A stretch of 22,735 nt of DNA, from positions 842 through 23,576 of the forward strand of contig DHQY01000001.1 of the NCBI GenBank assembly GCA_002408205.1, given 5' to 3'. The position numbers and the translations under genes are program-made. Under the pieces are notes generated by a model. It did not search any database. It was not told the DNA's origin and saw only the letters and a program-made list of their open reading frames with translations. How positions within the stretch are numbered: the stretch's first letter is position 1; the number at the start of each line of letters is the position of its first letter. Below are positions 1-6,605 of the stretch, piece by piece. Origin of the DNA: Bacteroidales bacterium UBA5326 (GTDB taxonomy: Bacteria; Bacteroidota; Bacteroidia; Bacteroidales; UBA932).

Positions 1-118
1 CGGAGGGAAGGACCCATTGGCTTCAGCCAATGGGAGGCGTTTCCCTTTCTAAATATCTTGTAGGTGGTCTTCACCGTGTTTGAGAAAACCCCCGCTGTTT
101 ACGGGAAGAGCTTCTCCG
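1..118. ncRNA. Candidate structured RNA, partial at left edge
   Basis: No protein gene covers this stretch, yet it is full of local inverted repeats. Arms 13-22 and 25-34 form a perfect 10-bp stem with a 2-base turn, extended by GGGAA at 5-9 against TTCCC at 41-45. GGTG at 63-66 pairs with CACC at 72-75. GAGAA at 82-86 pairs with TTCTC at 112-116 around an inner CCCG (91-94) and CGGG (102-105). CGGAG at 1-5 could alternatively close the set with CTCCG at 114-118. Several stacked hairpins in a row suggest a folded RNA that continues beyond base 1. I could not match it to tmRNA, RNase P RNA or SRP RNA by their conserved cores. A Bacteroidales-specific or 6S-like RNA is possible but unproven. 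Strand is undetermined, and I found no convincing promoter on either strand. Confidence 0.27.
13..34. repeat. Perfect 10-bp inverted repeat
   Basis: CCCATTGGCT at 13-22 and AGCCAATGGG at 25-34 are exact reverse complements separated by TC. Outer bases GGGAA (5-9) and TTCCC (41-45) can lengthen the stem across unequal internal loops. Neither strand shows a clean T-run directly after the stem, so this is a less typical terminator and more probably one arm of the structured region at 1-118. Confidence 0.6.
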
Positions 119-125
119 ATGGGTG

Positions 126-171
126 CTGCAAAAAGCAATGGGTCTAAAGCGGAATCCCGCCCCAGACCCAT
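126..171 (-). terminator. Probable Rho-independent terminator of the yigZ-DUF1015 unit
   Basis: ATGGGTCT at 138-145 and AGACCCAT at 164-171 form a perfect 8-bp stem. Inside it GCGG (149-152) pairs with CCGC (157-160) around the tetraloop AATC. Read on the minus strand, the stem is followed by TGCTTTTTGC, a short T-rich run. It lies 38 bp after the DUF1015 stop codon, where the six-gene minus-strand unit should end. The T-run is interrupted, so the hairpin could instead belong to the structured region at 1-118. Confidence 0.45.
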
Positions 172-209
172 ACACTTCGATAATAATTTATGGATTCTTG
201 AACTTTGTG

Positions 210-1472
210 TTAAAAAGTATGAATGGCCAGGCCGCTCCGGAGTTTGGGTTCAAACCAGGTAGTCTTGGGCGGCATGATGTTACCGGTGTCGGCAATGTGT
301 ATGAGCTGTTGCATGGTAACCGGATAGAGGGCAAAAGCCGCGGCCATTTCGCCCGAGTCCACGCGGCGTCTGAGTTCATTCAGGCCGCGGATTCCTCCTA
401 CGAAATCAATGCGTTTGCTGGTTCTCAGGTCTTTGATGTCGAGCAGTTTGTCAAACACCAGGTTGGAGAGCACCGTTACGTCGAGCACTCCAATGGGGTC
501 GTTATTGTCGTATGTGCCCGGGCGTGCCGTCAGTGAATACCAGCAGCCGTTCAGGTACATAGAGAAATTGTGCAGGCCCGAGGGAACATAAGGGGTGCAG
601 GAATCGGAACCGGCAGGTTTCCCGTCGCAGCAGCATTCCACCATAAAATCTTTGGACAGGGCTCCCAGGAACGCCTCGGGGCTCATGCCGTTCAGGTCTT
701 TGACTACGCGGTTGTAGTCGATTATCTTCAGGTGGCTTTCGGGGAAGACAACCGCCATGAACCAATTGTATTCCTCCTCTCCGGTGTGATGGGGATTGGC
801 AGCTTTGCGTTCGGCACCCACCAATGCGGCGGCGGCAGTGCGGTGATGTCCATCGGCTACATAAAATGCGGGGACCGAGGCAAAAATATCGGTAATGTGC
901 CGGCAAACGTCAGGATCTGTAACGGGCCAGAAGTGGTGCCCGAATCCGTCTGCGGCCGTGAAGTCGTATTCGGCGGGACCGGAAGCAATGCGGGATACTA
1001 TATCGTTGATTTCTTTAACATCGGGATAGGCAAAGAATACCGGTTCTATGTTGGCGCTTTGTATGCGCACGTGGATCATCCGGTCTTCTTCTTTATCTTT
1101 TCGTGTCAATTCGTGTTTTTTGATCTTTCCCGAGAGGTAATCCTCCACGTTGGCGCAGACCACCAGCCCGTACTGGGTCCGGCCTTCCATGGTCTGGGCA
1201 TAGACGTAGTACATTTCGCGGGGATCGCTTACCAGCCAGCCGTTCTGCTTCCATTTCCGGAAATTCTCAACAGCCTTGTCGTAAGCCTGTTGGGAATGTT
1301 CGTCAAGAATGGGGTCAAAATCGATCTCGGGCTTTGTGATGTGCAGCAGGGATTTTTCGCCTGCTTCTGCTTTGGCCTCGGCCGAGTTGAGCACATCGTA
1401 GGGGCGAGCCGCAATTTGTGTTACAAGTTCTTTCGGGGGCCGCAGCGCGGCGAAGGGCTTGATCTTAACCAT
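210..1472 (-). CDS. DUF1015 family protein (ParB/sulfiredoxin-like motif)
   Basis: A 420-residue cytoplasmic protein with both ends typical of DUF1015: N-terminal IKPFAALRP with ARPYDVL, and C-terminal PPKTTWFEPKLRSGL. The most telling motif is YVADGHHRTAAA, with DGHHR at residues 207-211. DGHHR-type motifs are also found in the ParB/sulfiredoxin-fold free-serine kinases SerK and SbnI. It is the last gene of the serine block, 15 bp after serA, and in my recollection DUF1015 commonly follows serC-serA in Bacteroidota and Firmicutes. Function is not established. A role in phosphoserine or serine phosphate exchange is inference from the motif and the neighbours. The ATG at 1472 has no strong ribosome binding site. 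A cysteine cluster (C280-282 and C292) sits in the C-terminal half; I cannot say whether it is conserved. Confidence 0.9.
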   Translation of the reverse strand: MVKIKPFAALRPPKELVTQIAARPYDVLNSAEAKAEAGEKSLLHITKPEIDFDPILDEHSQQAYDKAVENFRKWKQNGWLVSDPREMYYVYAQTMEGRTQYGLVVCANVEDYLSGKIKKHELTRKDKEEDRMIHVRIQSANIEPVFFAYPDVKEINDIVSRIASGPAEYDFTAADGFGHHFWPVTDPDVCRHITDIFASVPAFYVADGHHRTAAAALVGAERKAANPHHTGEEEYNWFMAVVFPESHLKIIDYNRVVKDLNGMSPEAFLGALSKDFMVECCCDGKPAGSDSCTPYVPSGLHNFSMYLNGCWYSLTARPGTYDNNDPIGVLDVTVLSNLVFDKLLDIKDLRTSKRIDFVGGIRGLNELRRRVDSGEMAAAFALYPVTMQQLIHIADTGNIMPPKTTWFEPKLRSGLAIHTF

Positions 1473-1487
1473 AGGGCAAAATGCTGT

Positions 1488-2408
1488 TTATTTGTTCAGC
1501 TGGAATTTCCTGTCGCCTTGTTTAAAGAAGCCCACTATCTGTCTGGCAGCTGCCAGGCCGGCATTGATATTGGCCTCTGCAGTCTCTGCACCCATCTTTT
1601 TGGGAGTGGCGTAAACGCGCGTGTGGAACTGGGCCGTAAGGGCGTCGATATTCGAGGGAGCTACGTCTGCGGCATATTTAAGATCGGTGCGTTCCAGCAG
1701 CATTTCTTCGAGTTCCTGTTCGTTGATCACTTCTTTGCGGGCGGTGTTAATAAGGCAAGCGCCTTTTGGCATGAGTGACAGAAGGTTTTTACCAATGGAT
1801 CCTTTTGTTTCCGGCGTGGCGGGGATGTGAACCGATACGTAATCGCACGAGCGGTATAATTCTTCTACCGAGCCGGCTGCCCGTATGCCTTCGGCCTCCA
1901 TGGACGAAGCGGAAACAAAGGGGTCAAATGCCATGACTTCCATTCCAAACCCTTTGGCCAGGCCCGATACCAGTCGTCCTACGTTCCCGTAGGCCTGAAG
2001 TCCCAGTTTCTTGCCTTTGAGTTCACTGCCGGTTCCGGGCTGGAACTGGTTCCGGGCCATATAGATCATAAGCCCGATGGCCAGTTCGGCCACCGCGTTG
2101 GCGTTTTGTCCGGGAGTGTTCATAGCCACGATTCCCTTGCGGGTACAGGCTTCCAGGTCCAGGTTGTCGTAGCCGGCACCGGCGCGTACAACTATCTTGA
2201 GGTTAGGGGCGGCATCTATCACCTGCGCCGAGATTTTGTCCGAGCGAACGATGAGTGCGTCGGCAGTAGCAACGGCAGCATAAAGTTCTTCTGTAGAAGT
2301 ATATTTTTCAAGTAATGAAACCTTCATGCAGGCTTCTTCGGCTATAATGCGAATCCCGTCTACGGCTTTTTTTGCGAACGGTTTTTCGGTAGCTACCAAT
2401 ATGTTCAT
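1488..2408 (-). CDS. serA: D-3-phosphoglycerate dehydrogenase (short, Bacteroidota type)
   Basis: Oxidises 3-phosphoglycerate to 3-phosphohydroxypyruvate with NAD+, the first step of serine synthesis. It has 306 residues, the short form without a C-terminal ACT domain. The Rossmann motif reads LQAYGNVG (137-144), with Ala where the first glycine of GxGxxG is usual. R224 in NTARKEV fits the substrate arginine. The usual PHIGGST histidine motif is replaced by TPKKMGAET (268-276), so a lysine probably replaces the catalytic histidine, as in the Entamoeba/Bacteroides-type enzymes. The ATG at 2408 was chosen because the protein then begins MNILVATEKPF and lies 7 bp after serC. An ATG at 2453 would add 15 unlikely residues and overlap serC. 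The downstream neighbour is DUF1015. Confidence 0.93.
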   Translation of the reverse strand: MNILVATEKPFAKKAVDGIRIIAEEACMKVSLLEKYTSTEELYAAVATADALIVRSDKISAQVIDAAPNLKIVVRAGAGYDNLDLEACTRKGIVAMNTPGQNANAVAELAIGLMIYMARNQFQPGTGSELKGKKLGLQAYGNVGRLVSGLAKGFGMEVMAFDPFVSASSMEAEGIRAAGSVEELYRSCDYVSVHIPATPETKGSIGKNLLSLMPKGACLINTARKEVINEQELEEMLLERTDLKYAADVAPSNIDALTAQFHTRVYATPKKMGAETAEANINAGLAAARQIVGFFKQGDRKFQLNK

Positions 2409-2415
2409 GATTTTC

Positions 2416-3489
2416 TTATTTATGAAGTTTTTCAAAGTCCTGCATACATTCAACCAATGCCTTTACACTTTCAACGGGGCAGGCATTGTAAACCGAAGCA
2501 CGGAATCCGCCTACGGAGCGGTGCCCTTTAATACCCACCATACCGCGGGCTTTTGCAAAGTCCATGAATTCGGCTTCCAGCGCTTCGTGTCCGGGAGCCA
2601 TTACAAAACATATGTTCATGATGGAACGATCTTCGGGAGCAGCGGTGCCGGTGAAGAGGGAGTTGCGGTCTATCTCTCCATACAACAGGTCGGCTTTCTC
2701 TACATTACGTTTGTTAATGGCGGCAACGCCTCCTATGCTTTTAAGCCATTTGAGGGTCTGGGTCATGATATAGATAGAAAATACGGGAGGCGTGTTGAAC
2801 ATCGATTCGCCTTCCATATGGGTCTGGTAGCTGAGCATGGTGGGAACATAACGGCTTACCTTGCCTGTCAAATCTTTACGAATGATCACAAAGGTCACTC
2901 CCGCGGGGCCCACGTTTTTTTGTGCGCCGCCGTAAATAAGGGCATATTTGGAAACGTCAACCGGACGGCTCATGATATCTGACGACATGTCCGCAACCAG
3001 GGGAACCGGGCAGTCGATATCTTTACGGATCTCGGTGCCGTAAATGGTGTTGTTGGTCGTGATATGGAAGTAGTCCGCATCTTTTGGTATTTCGTATCCT
3101 TTTGGAATATAGGTGTAATTTTTGTCGGAAGAACTGGCCACGCAAACGGCATTACCCAGGTTCTTCGCTTCTTTATAAGCTTTTTTAGCCCACACGCCGG
3201 TATCGAGGTAGGCCGCTTTATTTTCCATGAGGTTCATGGGAACCATACAGAATTGAAGACTTGCACCGCCTCCGAGGAAAAGAATATCATAATTATCGGG
3301 GATCTGCAGTAGTTCTCTCCAGAGAGCGCGGCATTCATTCATAACAGCTTCCCAATCTTTGGAGCGGTGTGAAATTTCAATAACGGACATTCCCGATCCG
3401 TTAAAATCCTGTAAAGCATTAATGCCGGCCTGAAGGGCTTCTTTAGGCAGAATGCAGGGGCCGGCGTTGAAATTGTAAACGGTTTTCAT
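2416..3489 (-). CDS. serC: Phosphoserine aminotransferase
   Basis: A PLP-dependent class V aminotransferase that converts 3-phosphohydroxypyruvate and glutamate to O-phosphoserine and 2-oxoglutarate; in many bacteria it also serves pyridoxal phosphate synthesis. The 357-residue length is normal. The start YNFNAGPCILP matches the family's FNPGPA-like opening. GGGASLQF (73-80) lies in the cofactor phosphate region, and K191 in GGAQKNVGPAG is the Schiff-base lysine. RSVGGFRASVYNA near the C-terminus supplies the conserved GGFRAS substrate motif. It sits 26 bp after pyrI and 7 bp before serA. No promoter resembling TAnnTTTG is visible in the 26-bp gap, so it is probably transcribed from upstream together with pyrBI. 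Confidence 0.97.
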   Translation of the reverse strand: MKTVYNFNAGPCILPKEALQAGINALQDFNGSGMSVIEISHRSKDWEAVMNECRALWRELLQIPDNYDILFLGGGASLQFCMVPMNLMENKAAYLDTGVWAKKAYKEAKNLGNAVCVASSSDKNYTYIPKGYEIPKDADYFHITTNNTIYGTEIRKDIDCPVPLVADMSSDIMSRPVDVSKYALIYGGAQKNVGPAGVTFVIIRKDLTGKVSRYVPTMLSYQTHMEGESMFNTPPVFSIYIMTQTLKWLKSIGGVAAINKRNVEKADLLYGEIDRNSLFTGTAAPEDRSIMNICFVMAPGHEALEAEFMDFAKARGMVGIKGHRSVGGFRASVYNACPVESVKALVECMQDFEKLHK

Positions 3490-3515
3490 TTTATTGATGT
3501 GTTTGTTGTTATTAT

Positions 3516-4010
3516 CTACGACTTGTTTTTACTAATAATCTGTAAGTTTTTGCCCGATGTTTCCTTTTCGCAGTAATGACATCTCAAATACAATCCATTA
3601 GGGGACATGCGGGTAGTGAACCGTGTCTCTACCGGTTCGTGGTTAGTCACACACCTGGGGTTCAGGCAACGTGCCAGCCCGTGAATTTCGGACGGAATAG
3701 ATACCTGACGCTTTTCCACCACGGCATAATCTCTGATGATATTGAGCTTTGCATCGGGCGCCACCAGCGCAATCCGGTTCACATCGTCTTCTTCAAAGAA
3801 TTTGTCGGAAATCTTAATGATGGCTTTTTTACCCAGGACCTTGCTTTCAAGGTTGGTGCCAAAGGTCATCTGAAAATCTCCGTTTGTAAGACCCAGAATT
3901 TCTATTACATGAAAGAGCTCGTTGGCAGGAATGCGGTCAATGACAGTGCCGTTCCTGATGGCGCTGACTTTCAGCTTCTTCTTTTCTTCCATTGTTTCTT
4001 CGTTTTCCAT
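3516..4010 (-). CDS. pyrI: Aspartate carbamoyltransferase regulatory chain
   Basis: The zinc-binding regulatory subunit that joins PyrB trimers and carries nucleotide effectors. It has 164 residues. The N-terminal allosteric domain has GTVIDRIPA (21-29) and KLNIIRDYAVVEK (88-100). The zinc domain has C115, C120, C144 and C147 in CLNPRC and CHYCEKE. The start may be at 4010 (3 bp after the pyrB stop) or the ATG six codons in, at 3992, which is preceded by purine-rich GAAGAAACA; I keep the longer form. Its presence predicts the E. coli-like, allosterically regulated ATCase holoenzyme. No UTP-type attenuator is visible ahead of pyrB. Confidence 0.96.
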   Translation of the reverse strand: MENEETMEEKKKLKVSAIRNGTVIDRIPANELFHVIEILGLTNGDFQMTFGTNLESKVLGKKAIIKISDKFFEEDDVNRIALVAPDAKLNIIRDYAVVEKRQVSIPSEIHGLARCLNPRCVTNHEPVETRFTTRMSPNGLYLRCHYCEKETSGKNLQIISKNKS

Positions 4011-4013
4011 AGG

Positions 4014-4913
4014 TTATTGGTTCATTAGGTAAGTGATAATACCCATACGGGTGTAGACCCCGTTCCGGGCCTGGTCAAAATAGTAAGCCTCGGGGCGTTC
4101 GTCTACGTCAATGGCAATTTCTTTTACCCTGGGGAGCGGATGCAGGATGCGCAGGTTGGGTTTTGTGCCGTTAAGCATAGAGGCGTTCAGGCTCAGAAGG
4201 TCCTTTACCCGTTCATATTCCATTGGGTCCTGGAAACGTTCCTGTTGTACCCGGGTCATATACAGAATATCGGCCTGTTCAAAGCCGCCTTCCAGCACTT
4301 GTTTTTCTTCGTACCGAATGCCGCGTTCGTCCAGGAAATCCTTGTATTCCTGAGGAATTCCCAATTCGGGGCAGGAAATGAACGTGAAGCGCGGATTAAA
4401 ATGACTCATTGCTTGCAGCAGCGAATGTACGGTCCTGCCGTATTTCAGATCACCCACCATGGTGATGGACAGGTTGTCCAGTGTGCCCTGGGTTTTTCTG
4501 ATGGAATACATATCGAGCAGGGTCTGGGTGGGGTGCTGATTGGCGCCGTCCCCCGCATTGATCACAGGACATCCCGCTATTTCGGAAGCAAAGCGTGCGG
4601 CCCCGTCCAGCGAGTGCCGGATGACAATCATGTCTGCATAGTTCGATACCATCTTGAGTGTGTCTTTTAGACTTTCACCTTTGGTCACGCTGGTAGAACT
4701 CAGTGAGGAGAATCCTATAACCCTAGCTCCCAAACGGTTAGCTGCCGTTTCAAAGCTTAGACGGGTGCGTGTGGACGGTTCAAAGAAAATGCAGGCGATG
4801 ACTTTGTCCCTGAACAGAGGCTGGTTGGGATTTGCCTCGTAGGCCGATGCCAGGTCCAGTACCTGCAGCATTTCTTCTTTGTTGAAGTCGTTGATGGAAA
4901 TGAGTGATTTCAT
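4014..4913 (-). CDS. pyrB: Aspartate carbamoyltransferase catalytic chain
   Basis: Catalyses carbamoyl phosphate + L-aspartate to N-carbamoyl-L-aspartate, the committed step of pyrimidine synthesis. It has 299 residues. The carbamoyl-phosphate site FFEPSTRTRLSFE holds STRTR at 47-51. The 80s loop TSVTKGESLKDT carries the lysine that reaches into the neighbouring active site. HPTQ is at 127-130 and HPLPR at 258-262. It lies 19 bp after yigZ and 3 bp before pyrI, so the two chains are made together. No stem-loop/T-run attenuator is seen in the short leader between yigZ and pyrB. Confidence 0.97.
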   Translation of the reverse strand: MKSLISINDFNKEEMLQVLDLASAYEANPNQPLFRDKVIACIFFEPSTRTRLSFETAANRLGARVIGFSSLSSTSVTKGESLKDTLKMVSNYADMIVIRHSLDGAARFASEIAGCPVINAGDGANQHPTQTLLDMYSIRKTQGTLDNLSITMVGDLKYGRTVHSLLQAMSHFNPRFTFISCPELGIPQEYKDFLDERGIRYEEKQVLEGGFEQADILYMTRVQQERFQDPMEYERVKDLLSLNASMLNGTKPNLRILHPLPRVKEIAIDVDERPEAYYFDQARNGVYTRMGIITYLMNQ

Positions 4914-4932
4914 ATATGCGGAGTTACGGTTT

Positions 4933-5526
4933 TCAGGTGGGGTTCAGTACGGATAAGAGGGCTTTTGCCCTGGAGGGAAGGATGGCTACGACAATACGGC
5001 AGGGGAGCGGTCCTCCCGTGAAGGACTGATCAATTACTTCTGCCTGCAGATCCCTTATGGCTTTCATTACGGCATTGGTTTGTTCGTAGGTGTATTCAAG
5101 GGTTATATTTTCTCTTACCTGTTTTTCCACAGTCTGTGCATGTTCCAGCGCATCCCGGGCAGCTGTCCGGTATGCGTTTATGAGGCCGCTCACGCCCAGT
5201 TTGATGCCTCCAAAATACCGGATGACGACCACAAGCACATCGGACAGTCCAAAAGAAATCAATTGCCCGAAAATAGGTTTGCCGGCGGTTGAAGACGGCT
5301 CTCCGTTGTCATTGACTCTCCAGGTTGCTCCGTCGGGACCCAGGCGGTACGCATAACAGTGATGGCGCGCATCAAAGAACTTTTTTCGGAGGTCCTGAAG
5401 GAGATTTTTGATCTCGTCTTCTGTGGAAACGGGATAGGCAAAAGCAAGGAATTTACTGCCTTTCTCTTTATACAGGCCCTCTGAAGGAGCGGCAATGGTC
5501 GTGTATATCTCGCTTGAGGACATCAT
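4933..5526 (-). CDS. yigZ: YigZ/IMPACT (UPF0029) family protein
   Basis: A 197-residue cytoplasmic protein with the UPF0029 signature: DARHHCYAYRLG (52-63), NDNGEPSSTAGKP (72-84) and VVVIRYFGGIKLGVSGL (99-115). The C-terminal third fits the usual ferredoxin-like DUF1949 domain. Relatives include eukaryotic IMPACT, a regulator of Gcn2; the bacterial role is unsettled, with RNA or nucleic-acid binding suggested from structure. It is the first gene of the minus-strand pyr-ser unit. Two adjacent ATGs (5526 and 5523) lie directly after a promoter-like element, so the transcript may be leaderless and the second ATG may be the real start. Confidence 0.88.
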   Translation of the reverse strand: MMSSSEIYTTIAAPSEGLYKEKGSKFLAFAYPVSTEDEIKNLLQDLRKKFFDARHHCYAYRLGPDGATWRVNDNGEPSSTAGKPIFGQLISFGLSDVLVVVIRYFGGIKLGVSGLINAYRTAARDALEHAQTVEKQVRENITLEYTYEQTNAVMKAIRDLQAEVIDQSFTGGPLPCRIVVAILPSRAKALLSVLNPT

Positions 5527-5527
5527 G

Positions 5528-5558
5528 CGAAAATACGGCTTTTGGCTATCTTTGCAAA
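5528..5558 (-). promoter_or_regulatory. Bacteroidota-type promoter for yigZ-pyrBI-serCA unit
   Basis: On the minus strand TTTG (5558-5555) is followed by a 19-bp spacer and TATTTTCG (5535-5528), one mismatch from TAnnTTTG. The predicted transcription start falls at or within a few bases of the yigZ ATG codons, implying no untranslated leader. The TTTG abuts the plus-strand -7 box of the divergent gene. Confidence 0.5.
5547..5554 (+). promoter_or_regulatory. -7 box TATCTTTG for acyl-CoA reductase-miaA
   Basis: TATCTTTG is an exact match to the Bacteroidota -7 consensus TAnnTTTG and ends 4 bp before the ATG at 5559. A start of transcription about 7 bp from the box centre would coincide with that ATG. 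The -33 position (5524-5527) reads CATG, a poor match to TTTG and inside the first codons of yigZ. Confidence 0.5.
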
Positions 5559-6605
5559 ATGAACGGCAAGATTTCTTCCAATTTTATACAGGAATTCATT
5601 GAAGCCTGCTCCAGGGTGCGTCTGAGAACGGACGCCAGTCTGTTGGAGCGGGTACATGCCGTTAACCCGTGGTTCATTCCGGCATTCACAAACCGGCGCC
5701 TGGATGACACGCTGTGTATCCCGGAGCCTGATAAGGCAAACATGGCGGCTTTACTGGACTTTTGTCCGGAAGAAACATCGCCCCGGCACATAGGGATAGT
5801 GGCTGCCGGCAATATTCCGCTTGTATGCTGGCACGATTTTGTATGTGTCCTGGCTTATATTGAACGGCATCCGCTGGAATGTGTTCTGGAGATAAAGCTT
5901 TCCCGGAAAGATAATGTATTGTTGCCCGCCATTGTGGAGGCTCTTGAGCATGAGATGAACTCCGGTGCGTCTGTATTCAGACAGATCCGGTTCACCACCC
6001 GGCCGGACCCCGGAGTACAGGCCCTTCTTTTTACCGGAGGTGCCGGGGCCGAGGCTTACTATCGTGGGACCTTTCCCGGTTGTCCCATGCTGATCCGTAC
6101 CGGCAGAACGTCTGCAGGCGTACTTCGCGGCGGAGAGTCGGCGGAGGAGCTTTCTGCCCTGGCCCGGGATTGTTTTTTGTTTTTTGGTCTGGGATGCCGG
6201 AATGTGAGTTTTCTGTGGGTGCCCCGGGGATATGATTTCGGACCTTTTACCCGGGAGACGGAACGTACAATGGGCCCGGTACTCCGTTCGCATCAGGGAT
6301 ATATGAATGCCTTTCGCCATGCCCGTGCCATTTCGCTCATGGAGGCGGAAAATGCCCATGAAGAAACAATCTGTGAACGGTGTTTTGTATTAAAAAAATC
6401 CGGGGACATGAATCCTTCCGTGGCCGTGTTGCACTATATGGAATACGACCATCCGGAAGAAATAGAGGAACATCTGGAAGCTAATGCAGACCGGATACAA
6501 TGTGTTTCGGGCACACCGGAAGTTCCTTACGGCCGGGCTCAATCTCCGGATTTTACTCAATTTGCAGACCGGTTGAATACCATAGAATGGCTACAAAAAT
6601 TATAA
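5559..6605 (+). CDS. LuxC-like acyl-CoA reductase family protein
   Basis: A 348-residue protein that resembles the Bacteroidota acyl-CoA reductase family, related to LuxC. Family members reduce a fatty acyl thioester to the aldehyde with NADPH. Visible features are AAGNIPLVCWHDF (82-94), the LFTGGAGAEAYYRG segment (157-170), and a cysteine in FGLGCRNVSFLW (C213), the likely thioester nucleophile. The ATG at 5559 was chosen because the protein begins MNGKISSNFIQEF; an upstream ATG at 5514 lies inside divergent yigZ. The 3' end overlaps miaA by 19 bp. I recall this family beside serC and a 4Fe-4S ferredoxin in other Bacteroidota; here serC is close but on the other strand, and no ferredoxin is seen. 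The physiological substrate is unknown and no lux genes are present. Confidence 0.8.
   Translation: MNGKISSNFIQEFIEACSRVRLRTDASLLERVHAVNPWFIPAFTNRRLDDTLCIPEPDKANMAALLDFCPEETSPRHIGIVAAGNIPLVCWHDFVCVLAYIERHPLECVLEIKLSRKDNVLLPAIVEALEHEMNSGASVFRQIRFTTRPDPGVQALLFTGGAGAEAYYRGTFPGCPMLIRTGRTSAGVLRGGESAEELSALARDCFLFFGLGCRNVSFLWVPRGYDFGPFTRETERTMGPVLRSHQGYMNAFRHARAISLMEAENAHEETICERCFVLKKSGDMNPSVAVLHYMEYDHPEEIEEHLEANADRIQCVSGTPEVPYGRAQSPDFTQFADRLNTIEWLQKL

Noticed and set aside
1..185. tmRNA, RNase P RNA or SRP RNA at the left edge
   Set aside because: No tag reading frame or tRNA-like end, no RNase P core such as GAGGAAAGTCC, and no SRP GGAAGGAAGCA-type loop on either strand.
570..1778. A 402-codon open frame on the plus strand
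   Set aside because: It lies antisense to DUF1015 and serA, crosses the gap between them, and its protein has no recognisable domain; it is a shadow of codon use on the other strand.
2409..2453. Longer serA start at 2453
   Set aside because: It would add 15 atypical residues and overlap serC by 38 bp; MNILVATEKPF at 2408 matches family length.
4914..4932. Pyrimidine attenuator ahead of pyrB
   Set aside because: Only 19 bp separate yigZ from pyrB; no hairpin with a T-run fits.
6500..6586. Longer miaA start at 6500
   Set aside because: The added residues read out of frame within the acyl-CoA reductase gene and push the P-loop away from its normal N-terminal place.
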